In this document: in pieces, positions 55,919-64,000 of the stretch
Layout: each line of letters starts with the position of its first letter
Position numbering within the stretch: the first letter of the stretch is position 1
From: Vibrio quintilis
GTDB lineage: Bacteria > Pseudomonadota > Gammaproteobacteria > Enterobacterales > Vibrionaceae
Assembly: GCF_024529975.1 (NCBI RefSeq)
Contig: NZ_AP024897.1
Location: 2,604,001 to 2,668,000 of the forward strand
Reading direction: 5' to 3'
DNA: 64,000 bases
Position numbers and translations under genes: made by a program
Notes under the pieces: generated by a model
What the model saw: the letters and a program-made list of their open reading frames with translations, nothing else
Told to the model about the DNA's origin: nothing
Database searches by the model: none

Positions 55919-58900
55919 CTGACACCTCCTCAGATGGCTGAATAGTTGCACCAATCTGTCTTGGCTTTGTTCGGAATAAGCGCATCACCAAAACAAAAAA
56001 CACCGGCACAAAGAAAATAGATAACACAGTCGCAGAAATCATCCCGCCGACAACGCCCCAGCCAATCGCATGACGGCTTGCCGCACCGGCGCCAGAGCTC
56101 AGAGCCAGCGGCAAAACCCCCAGAATAAAGGCGAAAGAAGTCATTAAGATCGGACGTAAACGCATCCGGCATGCTTCCACCGTGGCTTTGAATAACGGCA
56201 TTCCCTGATCGTAAAGCGATTTGGCAAATTCAACGATCAGGATGGCATTTTTCGCCGATAGCCCTATTGTCGTTAATAAACCAACCTGGAAGTAAATATC
56301 GTTTGATAATCCCTTGAGCATGGTTGCTGCAACTGCACCGAAAATGCCCAGCGGCACCACCAGAATAACTGAGAACGGCACACTCCAGCTCTCATAAAGC
56401 GCGGCAAGACACAGGAAGACGATTAACAGTGAAATAGCATACAGTGCACTGGCCTGAGAACCGGACTGTTTCTCCTGGTAAGAAATACCGCCCCATTCAA
56501 CACCAATACCATCCGGTAACTGACTGACAATATCTTCAATGGCTTTCATCGCATCTCCGGTACTTTTTCCAGGCGCAGCCGCCCCCTGGATATTCACGGA
56601 AGGGAAGCCATTGAAACGCTCCAGCCTTGGAGAACCAAATGTCCAGTAGGTCCGGGCAAAGGCATCAAAAGGAACCATATCACCGTCAGAGTTTCTGACA
56701 TGCCAGAGGCTGAAATCTTCCGGATTCATCCGGTACTTAGCATCAGACTGGACATAAACTTTCTTAATTCTTCCGTTATCAACAAAATCATTGACATAAG
56801 CAGAACCCCATGCCGTTGATAACGTTGAATTAATATCACTGACCGAAACGCCCATTGCCATTGCCTTTTCGTAGTCGATATCAATTCGCAGCTGCGACGT
56901 ATCTTCCATACCATTCGGACGAACAGAAGCCAGTACCGGGTTTTGAGCTGCCATACCAAGCAACTGATTCCGGGCCTGAATCAATTTGTCATGTCCCAGA
57001 TTGCCGCGATCAACCAGATAAGCATCAAAACCACTGGATGTACCCAGGGCCGGCACTACCGGAATATTAAAGGTGAATATCTGCGCTTCTTTCACCTGTG
57101 AGAGAGCACCCCAGGCCCGGCCAATAATGGCATTCACAGCCTGAGCCGGACTCTGACGCTCATCCCAGTCTTTCAGCTTCACAAAGGCCATCGCCATATT
57201 TTGTCCGCTGCCGGCAAAACTGAATCCGGCCACACTGAATACTGAAGCAACGCTGTCTTTTTCATCGTTGATAAAGTGACTCCGCACCTTATCGACAACT
57301 TTCAGTGTTCGTTCCTGGGTCGCACCGCTGGGCAGTTTGATCATCACCATGACGACCCCCTGATCTTCCTCAGGCAGGAAGGACGTGGGTAGTTTTGTCC
57401 ACATCAACACAAGCCCGCCAACAATCAGAGCGTATATCAATACATAACGAAGCTTATGGGTCAGCCCTTTCTCCACTGTATTTCTGTAACGGATCGTGCC
57501 CTGATTAAACAGCTTATTAAACAGTGCCACGGGCCCCCGTTGTGCCAGATGACTGCCTTCGGTCAACGGACGTAAAATCGTCGCACACAGTGCAGGTGTC
57601 AAAATCATTGCCACAAGAACAGACAACACCATCGACGAAACAATTGTGATCGAAAACTGTCGGTAAATAGAACCGGGTGCGCCGCCAAAAAATGCCATCG
57701 GAATAAACACCGCACTTAAAACCAGTGCAATCCCGACCAGTGCACCGGTAATTTGCCCCATAGATTTCCGGGTTGCTTCCAGCGGTGACAACCCATCTTC
57801 AGCCATCACCCGCTCGACGTTTTCGACCACCACTATCGCATCATCCACCAATAACCCGATCGCCAGCACGAGGCCGAACATGGTTAAAGTGTTAATGGAA
57901 AAATCAAATGCAGACATAATGCCGAATGTGCCCAGCAGTACAACCGGGACAGCAATTGTCGGAATGAGTGTTGCACGAAAGTTTTGCAGGAAAAGATACA
58001 TCACCAGAAAGACCAGAATAACCGCTTCAATCAGTGTATGTACCACTTCTTCAATCGAAATCTTAACAAACGGTGTTGTATCGTAAGGGAACACAACCTT
58101 CAGGTTTTTCGGAAAGTACTGAGAAAGTTCTTTCATCTTGGCCCGGACTGCATCAGAGGTATCCAGCGCATTCGCACCGGTCGCCAGCTTCACAGCAATA
58201 CCCGTCGCATACATACCGTTAAACTGTGCAACTGCCTTATAACTTTCTCCACCCAGTTCAACCCGGGCAACGTCTTTTAAACGAATCTGAGCACCGTCAG
58301 TGTCAACACTTAAAAGGATATTCTGAAAGTCGTCAACCGTGCTTAAGCGGCCCTGAGAAGTGATAGTTGCATTCAGCTGCTGACCTTTGACCGCAGGAGA
58401 ACCGCCAATTTCCCCCACAGAAACCTGGGTATTCTGTGCGCTAATCGCACTGGTTACATCAATGGTCGTCAGGCTGTATTTATTCAGTTTATGCGGGTCC
58501 AGCCAGATACGCATCGCATGCTGCGCACCAAACACATCCACTTCACCGACACCCTGAACACGACTCACTGACTCCTTCACGTTGGAAATGACATAGTCCG
58601 ACAACTCGGTATTATTCATCGTACCGTCAGTCGAAATAAAACCAACCACCATCAAAAAACTACTGGTCGATTTCGCCACCGTAATCCCCTGATTCACGAC
58701 CGAATCAGGCAGGTTCGATTCAACGGCATTGAGTTTATTCTGAACCTGAACCTGGGCAATATCCGGATCAGTACCGGTTGCAAACGTTAACTGAGTTGAA
58801 AAACGTCCGGAAGAATCACTGCTTGAGGACATATATAACAGGTTATCGATCCCCGTCATATTCTGCTCAATAATCTGGGTCACACTGTTTTCAACTGTTT

Positions 58901-59063
58901 TCGCCGATGCCCCGGTATAGTTCCCGGTAATACTGACTGCAGGCGGTGCAATCTGCGGATACTGCTCAATTGGAAGCATCTTGATTGCTAACGTACCCGC
59001 AAGCATGATGATGATTGCAATGACCCAGGCAAAAATTGGTCTGTCTATAAAAAAGCGGGCCAT
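55908..59063 (-). CDS. RND multidrug efflux pump permease (HAE-1, AcrB/MexB type)
   Basis: The product is 1051 residues, the usual length for HAE-1 pumps. It starts [43 protein letters not shown], and carries [23 protein letters not shown] with the two proton-relay Asp residues in TM4, and [21 protein letters not shown] in TM10. It is a drug/proton antiporter. It starts three bases after the adaptor gene and is translationally coupled to the outer-membrane factor. Confidence 0.97.
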   Translation of the reverse strand: MARFFIDRPIFAWVIAIIIMLAGTLAIKMLPIEQYPQIAPPAVSITGNYTGASAKTVENSVTQIIEQNMTGIDNLLYMSSSSDSSGRFSTQLTFATGTDPDIAQVQVQNKLNAVESNLPDSVVNQGITVAKSTSSFLMVVGFISTDGTMNNTELSDYVISNVKESVSRVQGVGEVDVFGAQHAMRIWLDPHKLNKYSLTTIDVTSAISAQNTQVSVGEIGGSPAVKGQQLNATITSQGRLSTVDDFQNILLSVDTDGAQIRLKDVARVELGGESYKAVAQFNGMYATGIAVKLATGANALDTSDAVRAKMKELSQYFPKNLKVVFPYDTTPFVKISIEEVVHTLIEAVILVFLVMYLFLQNFRATLIPTIAVPVVLLGTFGIMSAFDFSINTLTMFGLVLAIGLLVDDAIVVVENVERVMAEDGLSPLEATRKSMGQITGALVGIALVLSAVFIPMAFFGGAPGSIYRQFSITIVSSMVLSVLVAMILTPALCATILRPLTEGSHLAQRGPVALFNKLFNQGTIRYRNTVEKGLTHKLRYVLIYALIVGGLVLMWTKLPTSFLPEEDQGVVMVMIKLPSGATQERTLKVVDKVRSHFINDEKDSVASVFSVAGFSFAGSGQNMAMAFVKLKDWDERQSPAQAVNAIIGRAWGALSQVKEAQIFTFNIPVVPALGTSSGFDAYLVDRGNLGHDKLIQARNQLLGMAAQNPVLASVRPNGMEDTSQLRIDIDYEKAMAMGVSVSDINSTLSTAWGSAYVNDFVDNGRIKKVYVQSDAKYRMNPEDFSLWHVRNSDGDMVPFDAFARTYWTFGSPRLERFNGFPSVNIQGAAAPGKSTGDAMKAIEDIVSQLPDGIGVEWGGISYQEKQSGSQASALYAISLLIVFLCLAALYESWSVPFSVILVVPLGIFGAVAATMLKGLSNDIYFQVGLLTTIGLSAKNAILIVEFAKSLYDQGMPLFKATVEACRMRLRPILMTSFAFILGVLPLALSSGAGAASRHAIGWGVVGGMISATVLSIFFVPVFFVLVMRLFRTKPRQIGATIQPSEEVSDAG

Positions 59064-59066
59064 ATA

Positions 59067-60218
59067 TTACTGCTCCTGTGCTATCTCTTTCTGATTCACT
59101 TTCACAGAACTACCTGCATGAACCTTCTGTAATCCGCTGACAATCACTTTATCGCCAACCTTCAGGCCTGACTCAACCAGCCAGTCAGTACCGATCACAC
59201 GATTCGCAACAATTTCACGATCTTCGGCTTTATTGTCCTTGCTGATCACCATCACATGCGCATTACCCTGAACATCACGACTCACTGCTGCCTGAGGTAC
59301 CAGAATTGCGTCAGGTCGTTGCTCTACCGGTACATCAGCCCGGACATACAAACCCGGTAATAACATCTGATCCGGATTGGGTAACAAGGCGCGAAGACTC
59401 ACCGTCCCGGTTTTTTCATCAACAGTGACATCAGTAAACTGTAATGTGGCCTCCTGAGAGATTTTGGTCCCGTCATCCAGACTCAGATGAATGCCATTTA
59501 ACTTCTGTTCTCCCTTCTGAGAATGCTTCTGTCTGAGTTTGAGTAATTCATTCCCGGACTGAGACAAATCAACATACAATGGATTCAATTGCTGAATTTT
59601 AGCCAGATAAGCCGTTTGGTTAGCAGTCACCAATGCACCTTCCGTGACCGAAGATTTACCAATCCGGCCGGAAATAGGTGCCTTAATTTTGGTATAATCC
59701 AGATTAATCTGAGCCGCTTTAACCTGGGCTTTTGCCGCCATCACCGATGCAATACCCGCCCGGTAAGTTGCCTGCGAATCTTCATAATCCTGTTCACTGA
59801 TGGCTCTTTTCTGAATCAGATTCTGATAGCGCTGCGCCTGAAGTTTAGCCTTCTCCAGTGTTGCTTCTGCGGAAGCTAAATCCGCTTTAGCACTATCCAG
59901 TGCGGCTTCATAAGTTGAAGGGTCGATCTGATATAGGATATCGCCTTGCTTCACCATGCTGCCTTCAACAAACAGCCGTTTTAAAATTATTCCGGCGACC
60001 TGAGGACGAACCTCAGCAATCCGGTATGCGCTGGTCCGTCCCGGCAAACGCGTGGTCAGCTCCAGAGGACGGGACTGAATCGTCACTGCATCAACAGCCA
60101 CAGCCTGCGGTGGGTGATTTGCAGCTGATTCTGTCGCATCGGGCTGACACCCGGTGATTGCCAATGCAAGACTGATAGCAAGAATTGACTGACGACAAAG
60201 GGGAAAATATTTCGTCAT
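59067..60218 (-). CDS. RND efflux periplasmic adaptor (AcrA/MexA type, lipoprotein)
   Basis: The product is 383 residues. Lipoprotein signal ending ITGC (Cys24); barrel-sandwich sequence TRLPGRTSAYRIAEVRPQVAGIILKRLFVEGSMVKQGDILYQIDPSTYEAALDSA, the long hairpin, and KIKAPISGRIGKSSVTEGALV. First gene of the efflux operon. A 20-bp palindrome lies 59 bases upstream. No TetR repressor gene is adjacent, unlike many AcrAB-type loci. Confidence 0.95.
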   Translation of the reverse strand: MTKYFPLCRQSILAISLALAITGCQPDATESAANHPPQAVAVDAVTIQSRPLELTTRLPGRTSAYRIAEVRPQVAGIILKRLFVEGSMVKQGDILYQIDPSTYEAALDSAKADLASAEATLEKAKLQAQRYQNLIQKRAISEQDYEDSQATYRAGIASVMAAKAQVKAAQINLDYTKIKAPISGRIGKSSVTEGALVTANQTAYLAKIQQLNPLYVDLSQSGNELLKLRQKHSQKGEQKLNGIHLSLDDGTKISQEATLQFTDVTVDEKTGTVSLRALLPNPDQMLLPGLYVRADVPVEQRPDAILVPQAAVSRDVQGNAHVMVISKDNKAEDREIVANRVIGTDWLVESGLKVGDKVIVSGLQKVHAGSSVKVNQKEIAQEQ

Positions 60219-60276
60219 GCATTACTCTCCTGAATACAGCTGTCAGGATTTTTAAACAGCCGTCATAGATAAAAAA

Positions 60277-60296
60277 TCTGATATTTCCATATCAGA
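60277..60296. promoter_or_regulatory. 20-bp palindrome before the efflux operon
   Basis: TCTGATAT-TTCC-ATATCAGA, perfect 8-bp arms. On the minus strand it is followed by six T. It may therefore be an operator for an unlinked TetR-type repressor, or a weak intrinsic terminator for transcription arriving from the LysE-type gene. Both readings fit the 360-base spacer, where nothing else stands out. Confidence 0.5.
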
Positions 60297-60578
60297 CAAT
60301 GATTCATTTCACGTAAACAAATAACTTTCGGGTAACAAATTTGACCGTATACCCTCAGCAGTAAAGAAGCCGGACATAAGCGGGCTATACTTTAAATCAG
60401 CAAACCACGGCCCCGGAAAAACAACAACCTGGGTATAGTAATCTGTAAACAGGTTAAAATGTGGTTAATAACCGCCGGTAATCTGATTCAGAACCACGTC
60501 AAACCACTATGTTTTGAACATTATTTTAAATCAGATCAAAAAAACTGTTTTTCAACGACAGCTCTCAAATTCAGGTAA

Positions 60579-61214
60579 TTAGCGGGTTGTTGCAGCCAGT
60601 GTTCCACCAGCCAGAATAAAAGCACTGCCAGATATCCGGTTGAATAATTTTCCGGCACCAGGTCCGGATATAAAAGCGCCGACTTTCTTTCCTGCCACAG
60701 CATAAATAAACATGATTGAACAATCCATTACAAACCATGTCACTGCCAAAATTATCAGCTGGGAAAGAAAAGGAGAACTGACATCGATAAACTGAGGAAA
60801 CAGCGCACCGAAAAAGAGTAAATCTTTAGGATTGCCGACACCAACGATATATCCGCTGCGAAAACAATGGGAAAATGTCGCTTTGCCTTCAGAGTATTGC
60901 CGGGTTCCGGCAGATTGCCCCAGCCGGATAGGCTCTGAACACCATGTCTGAATTCCCAGATAAATCAGATAAACACCACCCGCAATTTTCAGAAACAGAA
61001 ACAGCGATGCAGAAGATTGCAAAATTGCCCCGACACCAAACGCTGACAGTCCCATTAATGTCAGTGCTGCAATACCGCCACCAAGAATCGTTCCAAGCGC
61101 TTTCTTTGTGCCGTATCTTGCACCATGCGTCAGACATAAAATGGCCGAAGGTCCCGGAAAAGCAATCAGTGCAGAAATAACGGCAAGAAACATCAGCCAT
61201 TGGTGTACTTCCAT
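60579..61214 (-). CDS. LysE/RhtB family amino-acid exporter
   Basis: The product is about 211 residues with six hydrophobic segments. Family landmarks are FPGPSAILCLTHGARYGTKKALGTILGGGIAAL (the PGP loop and the amphipathic stretch) and the middle KIAGGVYLIYLGIQTW. ATG 61214, with AGGATG about eight bases upstream, is preferred over 61223. It probably exports threonine, homoserine or a related amino acid; not specified by sequence. Monocistronic. Confidence 0.88.
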   Translation of the reverse strand: MEVHQWLMFLAVISALIAFPGPSAILCLTHGARYGTKKALGTILGGGIAALTLMGLSAFGVGAILQSSASLFLFLKIAGGVYLIYLGIQTWCSEPIRLGQSAGTRQYSEGKATFSHCFRSGYIVGVGNPKDLLFFGALFPQFIDVSSPFLSQLIILAVTWFVMDCSIMFIYAVAGKKVGAFISGPGAGKLFNRISGSAFILAGGTLAATTR

Positions 61215-61323
61215 AAAAAACATCCTGTTATGAGCCGGGAAAGGATGTCAATAAACCATATTTCCGGACAAAAGGCCATCAAATCATACTGGCATCAAAG
61301 GAATAAACTTTCACCACATCATT

Positions 61324-61353
61324 AAAAAACCAACCGGTTACGGTTGGTTTTTT
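61324..61353. terminator. terminator of the D-amino-acid operon
   Basis: Stem CCAACCG / CGGTTGG (61330-61336, 61341-61347) with A6 before and T6 after, so it can act in both directions. Downstream of the aminotransferase gene on the minus strand. Confidence 0.85.
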
Positions 61354-61382
61354 GCAGCCTGATACCTGATACCTGATAAATA

Positions 61383-62240
61383 TTATTCAGCCATTTCTCT
61401 TGCGGTACGGATGTAGAAATCACGTAATTTCATCGCAACCGGGCCCGGTTTACCTTCCCCGATTTCACGATCATCAATGGCAACGACAGGCCAGACAAAT
61501 GTTGTCGCTGAGCTGATAAATGCTTCTTTTGCGGCATAAGCTTCTTCAATCGTGAACAGACGTTCTTCAATTTTCAGGTCTGAATCTTCCGCCAGCTTCA
61601 TCAATGCAGCCCGGGTAATACCATGCAGGATATCATTACTCAGCGGACGGGTAACCAGTGTGCCTTCCTGCGTCACAATATAAGCATTACTCGAACCACC
61701 TTCAGTCACATAACCATCTTCAATCAGCCAGACATCAGAAGCACCGGCAGCATGAGCTGCATGCTTGGCAAGACAAGCAGGCAACAGGCTGGTTGTTTTA
61801 ATATCACGGCGTCTCCAGCGGATATCATCATAAGAGATAACCTTAATCCCTTTTTGGGCTATTGCACTATTAACTAACTGTTTCGCCTGAGTAAATAAAA
61901 CCAGAGTGGGCTCAATGTCTTCACTGTAAGAAAAGTCACGATCACTTTCAGCACCACGGGTCAGTTGCAGGTAAACACCACCTTCTTCAACCCCGTTTTT
62001 CTTAATCAGCGTTCTCTGAATTTCAACCAGTTCTTCCGCACTAACCGGAATTTTAATGCCAAGTTCATGACATGAACGCTCAAGACGAGCCATATGTCCG
62101 GCATTATCGACCAGTTTGCCATCCAGCACAGAGGTCACTTCATAAACCGCATCAGCAAACAGAAAGCCACGGTCAAAAATAGATATTTTAGCTTCAGATT
62201 CAGGTACATACGCACCATTCACATAAACAATTCGTTCCAT
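61383..62240 (-). CDS. class IV PLP aminotransferase, D-amino-acid transaminase type
   Basis: The product is 285 residues. Starts MERIVYVNGAYVPESEAKISIFDRGFLFADAVYEV, as in Bacillus D-amino-acid transaminase; the PLP-binding Lys is about residue 148 in RRRDIKTTSLLP, the cofactor Glu in DGYVTEGGSSNAYIV, and the phosphate clamp is LHGITRAAL. ATG 62240 with AAGGAAG upstream; an earlier GTG is unlikely. It follows dgcA after 14 bases, so it is in the same operon. Transamination of D-amino acids to 2-oxo acids, with D-Glu/2-oxoglutarate as the likely pair, fits the cluster. Confidence 0.88.
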   Translation of the reverse strand: MERIVYVNGAYVPESEAKISIFDRGFLFADAVYEVTSVLDGKLVDNAGHMARLERSCHELGIKIPVSAEELVEIQRTLIKKNGVEEGGVYLQLTRGAESDRDFSYSEDIEPTLVLFTQAKQLVNSAIAQKGIKVISYDDIRWRRRDIKTTSLLPACLAKHAAHAAGASDVWLIEDGYVTEGGSSNAYIVTQEGTLVTRPLSNDILHGITRAALMKLAEDSDLKIEERLFTIEEAYAAKEAFISSATTFVWPVVAIDDREIGEGKPGPVAMKLRDFYIRTAREMAE

Positions 62241-62254
62241 AATATATTCTTCCT

Positions 62255-63229
62255 TCATCCCCACAATGCTGAGTCAAAAGGCATCATCTGATTCGCTTCA
62301 AATCTGAATCCATGCTCAATATCTTTACTCAACAATAAAGGACCATCCAAATCAACAACTTCAACACCCTGTGCGACAACAAAAGCCGGCGCCATACTCA
62401 GTGAAGAAGACAACATACAACCCACCATGACTCTTAGTCCTGCAGCTTCAGCGTCTTTCTTCAGCGCCAGTGCTTCAGTCAAACCACCGGTTTTATCCGT
62501 TTTAATATTAATCATGTCATAGCGGCCAATAATTTTTGGCAAACTCTTCCTGTCATGACATGATTCATCAGCACAAATCGGAATCGGACGCTCCAGGTTA
62601 TCCAGCACCGCATCCTGATCTGCATGGAATGGTTGCTCAATCATGGCAACATTCAGCTTTTGCAGCTCAGGAATCAGTGCCTGATAAGTTTCAACATCCC
62701 AGGCTTCATTCGCATCCAGAATAATGGTGGCATCCGGTGCACCTCGGCGAACCGCTATCACACGTTCTAAATCTTCCGCACCGCCGAGTTTTAATTTCAG
62801 CAACGGACGAAATGAGTTCTCAACCGCAGCCTGTTCCATCTTTCGCGGCTTATCCAGTGATAAGGTATAAGCCGTCGTCAATGGTTCCGGCGTGGCTTGT
62901 ACTAAAGACCAGATACTTTCACCCTGATACTTACAGGCCAGATCCCACATCGCGCAATCGACGGCATTGCGGGCAGCACCTGAAGGCAGCAGAGACTGTA
63001 GCTGAGTGCGATCAATCCCACATTTGATTTCCGGAATAATCCCCCGGATCTGCCCCATCACACTTTCAATGGACTCCTGATAACGGGCATAAGGGACACA
63101 TTCTCCCCGCCCGGTGACACCATCTTTTTCAATTTCAACAATAATGGTATCAGCTGAAGTTTTACTGCCCCGTGAGATTGTAAAACTTCCGCGAATCGGC
63201 CAGCTTTTTGTGTACAGACTGATATTCAT
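62255..63229 (-). CDS. dgcA: enolase-superfamily N-acetyl-D-glutamate racemase / dipeptide epimerase (DgcA-type)
   Basis: The product is 324 residues. Catalytic KxK is Lys145-x-Lys147 in LLKLKLGG, metal ligands are Asp172 (ILDANEAW), Glu198 (MIEQPF) and Asp221 (CADESCH), and the second lysine is in NIKTDKTGG (243/246). This is the L-Ala-D/L-Glu epimerase subgroup. Placed directly after a DUF1611/DgcN gene (ATG and TAA share one base), it fits DgcA, the N-acetyl-D-glutamate racemase of the marine D-glutamate catabolic pathway. The specific activity is inferred from context. Confidence 0.85.
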   Translation of the reverse strand: MNISLYTKSWPIRGSFTISRGSKTSADTIIVEIEKDGVTGRGECVPYARYQESIESVMGQIRGIIPEIKCGIDRTQLQSLLPSGAARNAVDCAMWDLACKYQGESIWSLVQATPEPLTTAYTLSLDKPRKMEQAAVENSFRPLLKLKLGGAEDLERVIAVRRGAPDATIILDANEAWDVETYQALIPELQKLNVAMIEQPFHADQDAVLDNLERPIPICADESCHDRKSLPKIIGRYDMINIKTDKTGGLTEALALKKDAEAAGLRVMVGCMLSSSLSMAPAFVVAQGVEVVDLDGPLLLSKDIEHGFRFEANQMMPFDSALWG

Positions 63230-64000
63230 TACAACTCCGAAAGATGATCAACAATACGCCCGACACCTTGTCTGAAAGGGTCAACAACCGGCAAGCCGAC
63301 TTTTTCTTCCAGCTGACTCATGTAAGTCAGTGCAGCGTCTTCATCCAGTGCAGAAGTATTGACTGAAACACCAACAAAACGAGCAGCCGGATTTGTCAGA
63401 CGTGCTGCTGCAAGGTTAGCTTCCATACAAACGTCAATCTCAGGTAATTTGTATTCCGGTAATCCGCGCATATGTTCACGGGTTGGCTCATGGCAGAGAA
63501 CCAAAGCGTCAGCCTGAGAACCATGAATCAATCCGGTTGTTACACCGGCAAAAGAAGCATGGAATAAAGAACCCTGTCCTTCAATCACATCCCAGTGTGC
63601 TTCATCGTTTGCTGGCGTAATAGTTTCAATTGCGCCGGCGATAAAGTCAGCAACAACACAATCGGCACTTACACCGCCACCCGTAATCAGAATACCGGTT
63701 TGACCTGTTGCTCTGAAATCTGCATCCATTCCCCGGTCTTTCATTTCTTTTTCAATGGCCAGAGAGGTATACATTTTTCCGACTGAGCAATCTGTACCCA
63801 CTGTCAGTAAACGCTTACCTGAACGGGGTTTGCCATTGGCAACCGGATAAGCCTGAGAAGGATAACGCACATCAAACAGCGACCGGCCGTGCTTCTGAGC
63901 ACATTCAACTAATGCCGGAATATCATTCAGTTTATTATGCAGGCCTGCCGCGATATCCATGCCTGCTTCCAGCGCCTCAATCAGCACACTAACCCACTCA
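63229..64000 (-). CDS. dgcN: DUF1611 protein, D-glutamate N-acetyltransferase DgcN-type (partial, start outside window)
   Basis: C-terminal part, about 257 residues in view; the frame is open to base 64000 with EWVSVLIEALEAGMDIAAGLH, so the start lies beyond the window. It contains a P-loop-like VGTDCSVGKMYTSLAIEKEM, TGQTGILITGGGVSADCVVADFIAGAIE, IEGQGSLFHASFAGVTTGLIHGSQAD and the tail RQGVGRIVDHL. DgcN acetylates D-glutamate, giving the substrate of DgcA encoded next. Partial gene; family identity firm, role by pathway analogy. Confidence 0.83.
   Translation of the reverse strand, partial: EWVSVLIEALEAGMDIAAGLHNKLNDIPALVECAQKHGRSLFDVRYPSQAYPVANGKPRSGKRLLTVGTDCSVGKMYTSLAIEKEMKDRGMDADFRATGQTGILITGGGVSADCVVADFIAGAIETITPANDEAHWDVIEGQGSLFHASFAGVTTGLIHGSQADALVLCHEPTREHMRGLPEYKLPEIDVCMEANLAAARLTNPAARFVGVSVNTSALDEDAALTYMSQLEEKVGLPVVDPFRQGVGRIVDHLSEL

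Overview
The window looks like chromosomal DNA of a Vibrio or a close relative (Gammaproteobacteria). The reasons are the yfbV-ackA-pta block, serS-rarA-lolA, a Fur-type iron uptake operon, a PTS sucrose regulon, many c-di-GMP and two-component proteins, moderate GC with AT-rich intergenic spacers, and a dispersed inverted-repeat element whose ends begin TATACCCAA. No rRNA, tRNA, CRISPR array, prophage or transposase gene was seen. Genus assignment is inference from gene content.

Layout: 1-438 is the 3' end of an O6-alkylguanine-DNA methyltransferase. 734-2262 holds a small outer-membrane protein gene divergent from a PheC-like periplasmic protein, with two perfect palindromes between them. 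2305-3411 is a membrane diguanylate cyclase. 4406-7397 is a tight three-gene unit: a periplasmic binding protein, a membrane-anchored LytTR regulator and an SDR protein lacking the catalytic lysine. 7501-10415 holds a thioesterase and then a NifX-like protein with a His/Cys-rich partner, preceded by a sigma-54 promoter, a large palindrome and a sigma-54 activator gene. 10630-15613 has a small membrane protein, ApbE and a tricorn-like S41 protease. 16050-19212 is a tripartite tricarboxylate transporter (TctCBA).

19385-24656 is housekeeping (SerS, RarA, LolA, a YecA-like protein, DusC). 24734-27670 is an ABC importer of the TrpXYZ type with a small upstream ORF. 27875-32148 is yfbV, ackA and pta. 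32249-33190 is a glutathionyl-hydroquinone reductase. 33723-39239 is the sucrose regulon (scrK, scrB, scrR, scrA) with two matching ScrR operators. 39275-41242 is a sensor kinase/response regulator pair. 41774-44764 is a Fur-box-preceded iron-complex ABC transporter. thiD follows.

45961-54108 is an eight-gene minus-strand signalling operon: Hpt, REC-HDOD, CheY-like, CheC-like phosphatase, two histidine kinases, REC-(degenerate GGDEF)-EAL and REC-(degenerate HD-GYP). It looks like one branched phospho-relay feeding c-di-GMP turnover, and is the most elaborate system here. 54479-60218 is an RND efflux operon without a local repressor but with a palindrome upstream. 60579-61214 is a LysE/RhtB exporter. 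61383-64000 is a D-amino-acid cluster (D-amino-acid transaminase, DgcA-type racemase, DgcN/DUF1611), cut by the window edge.
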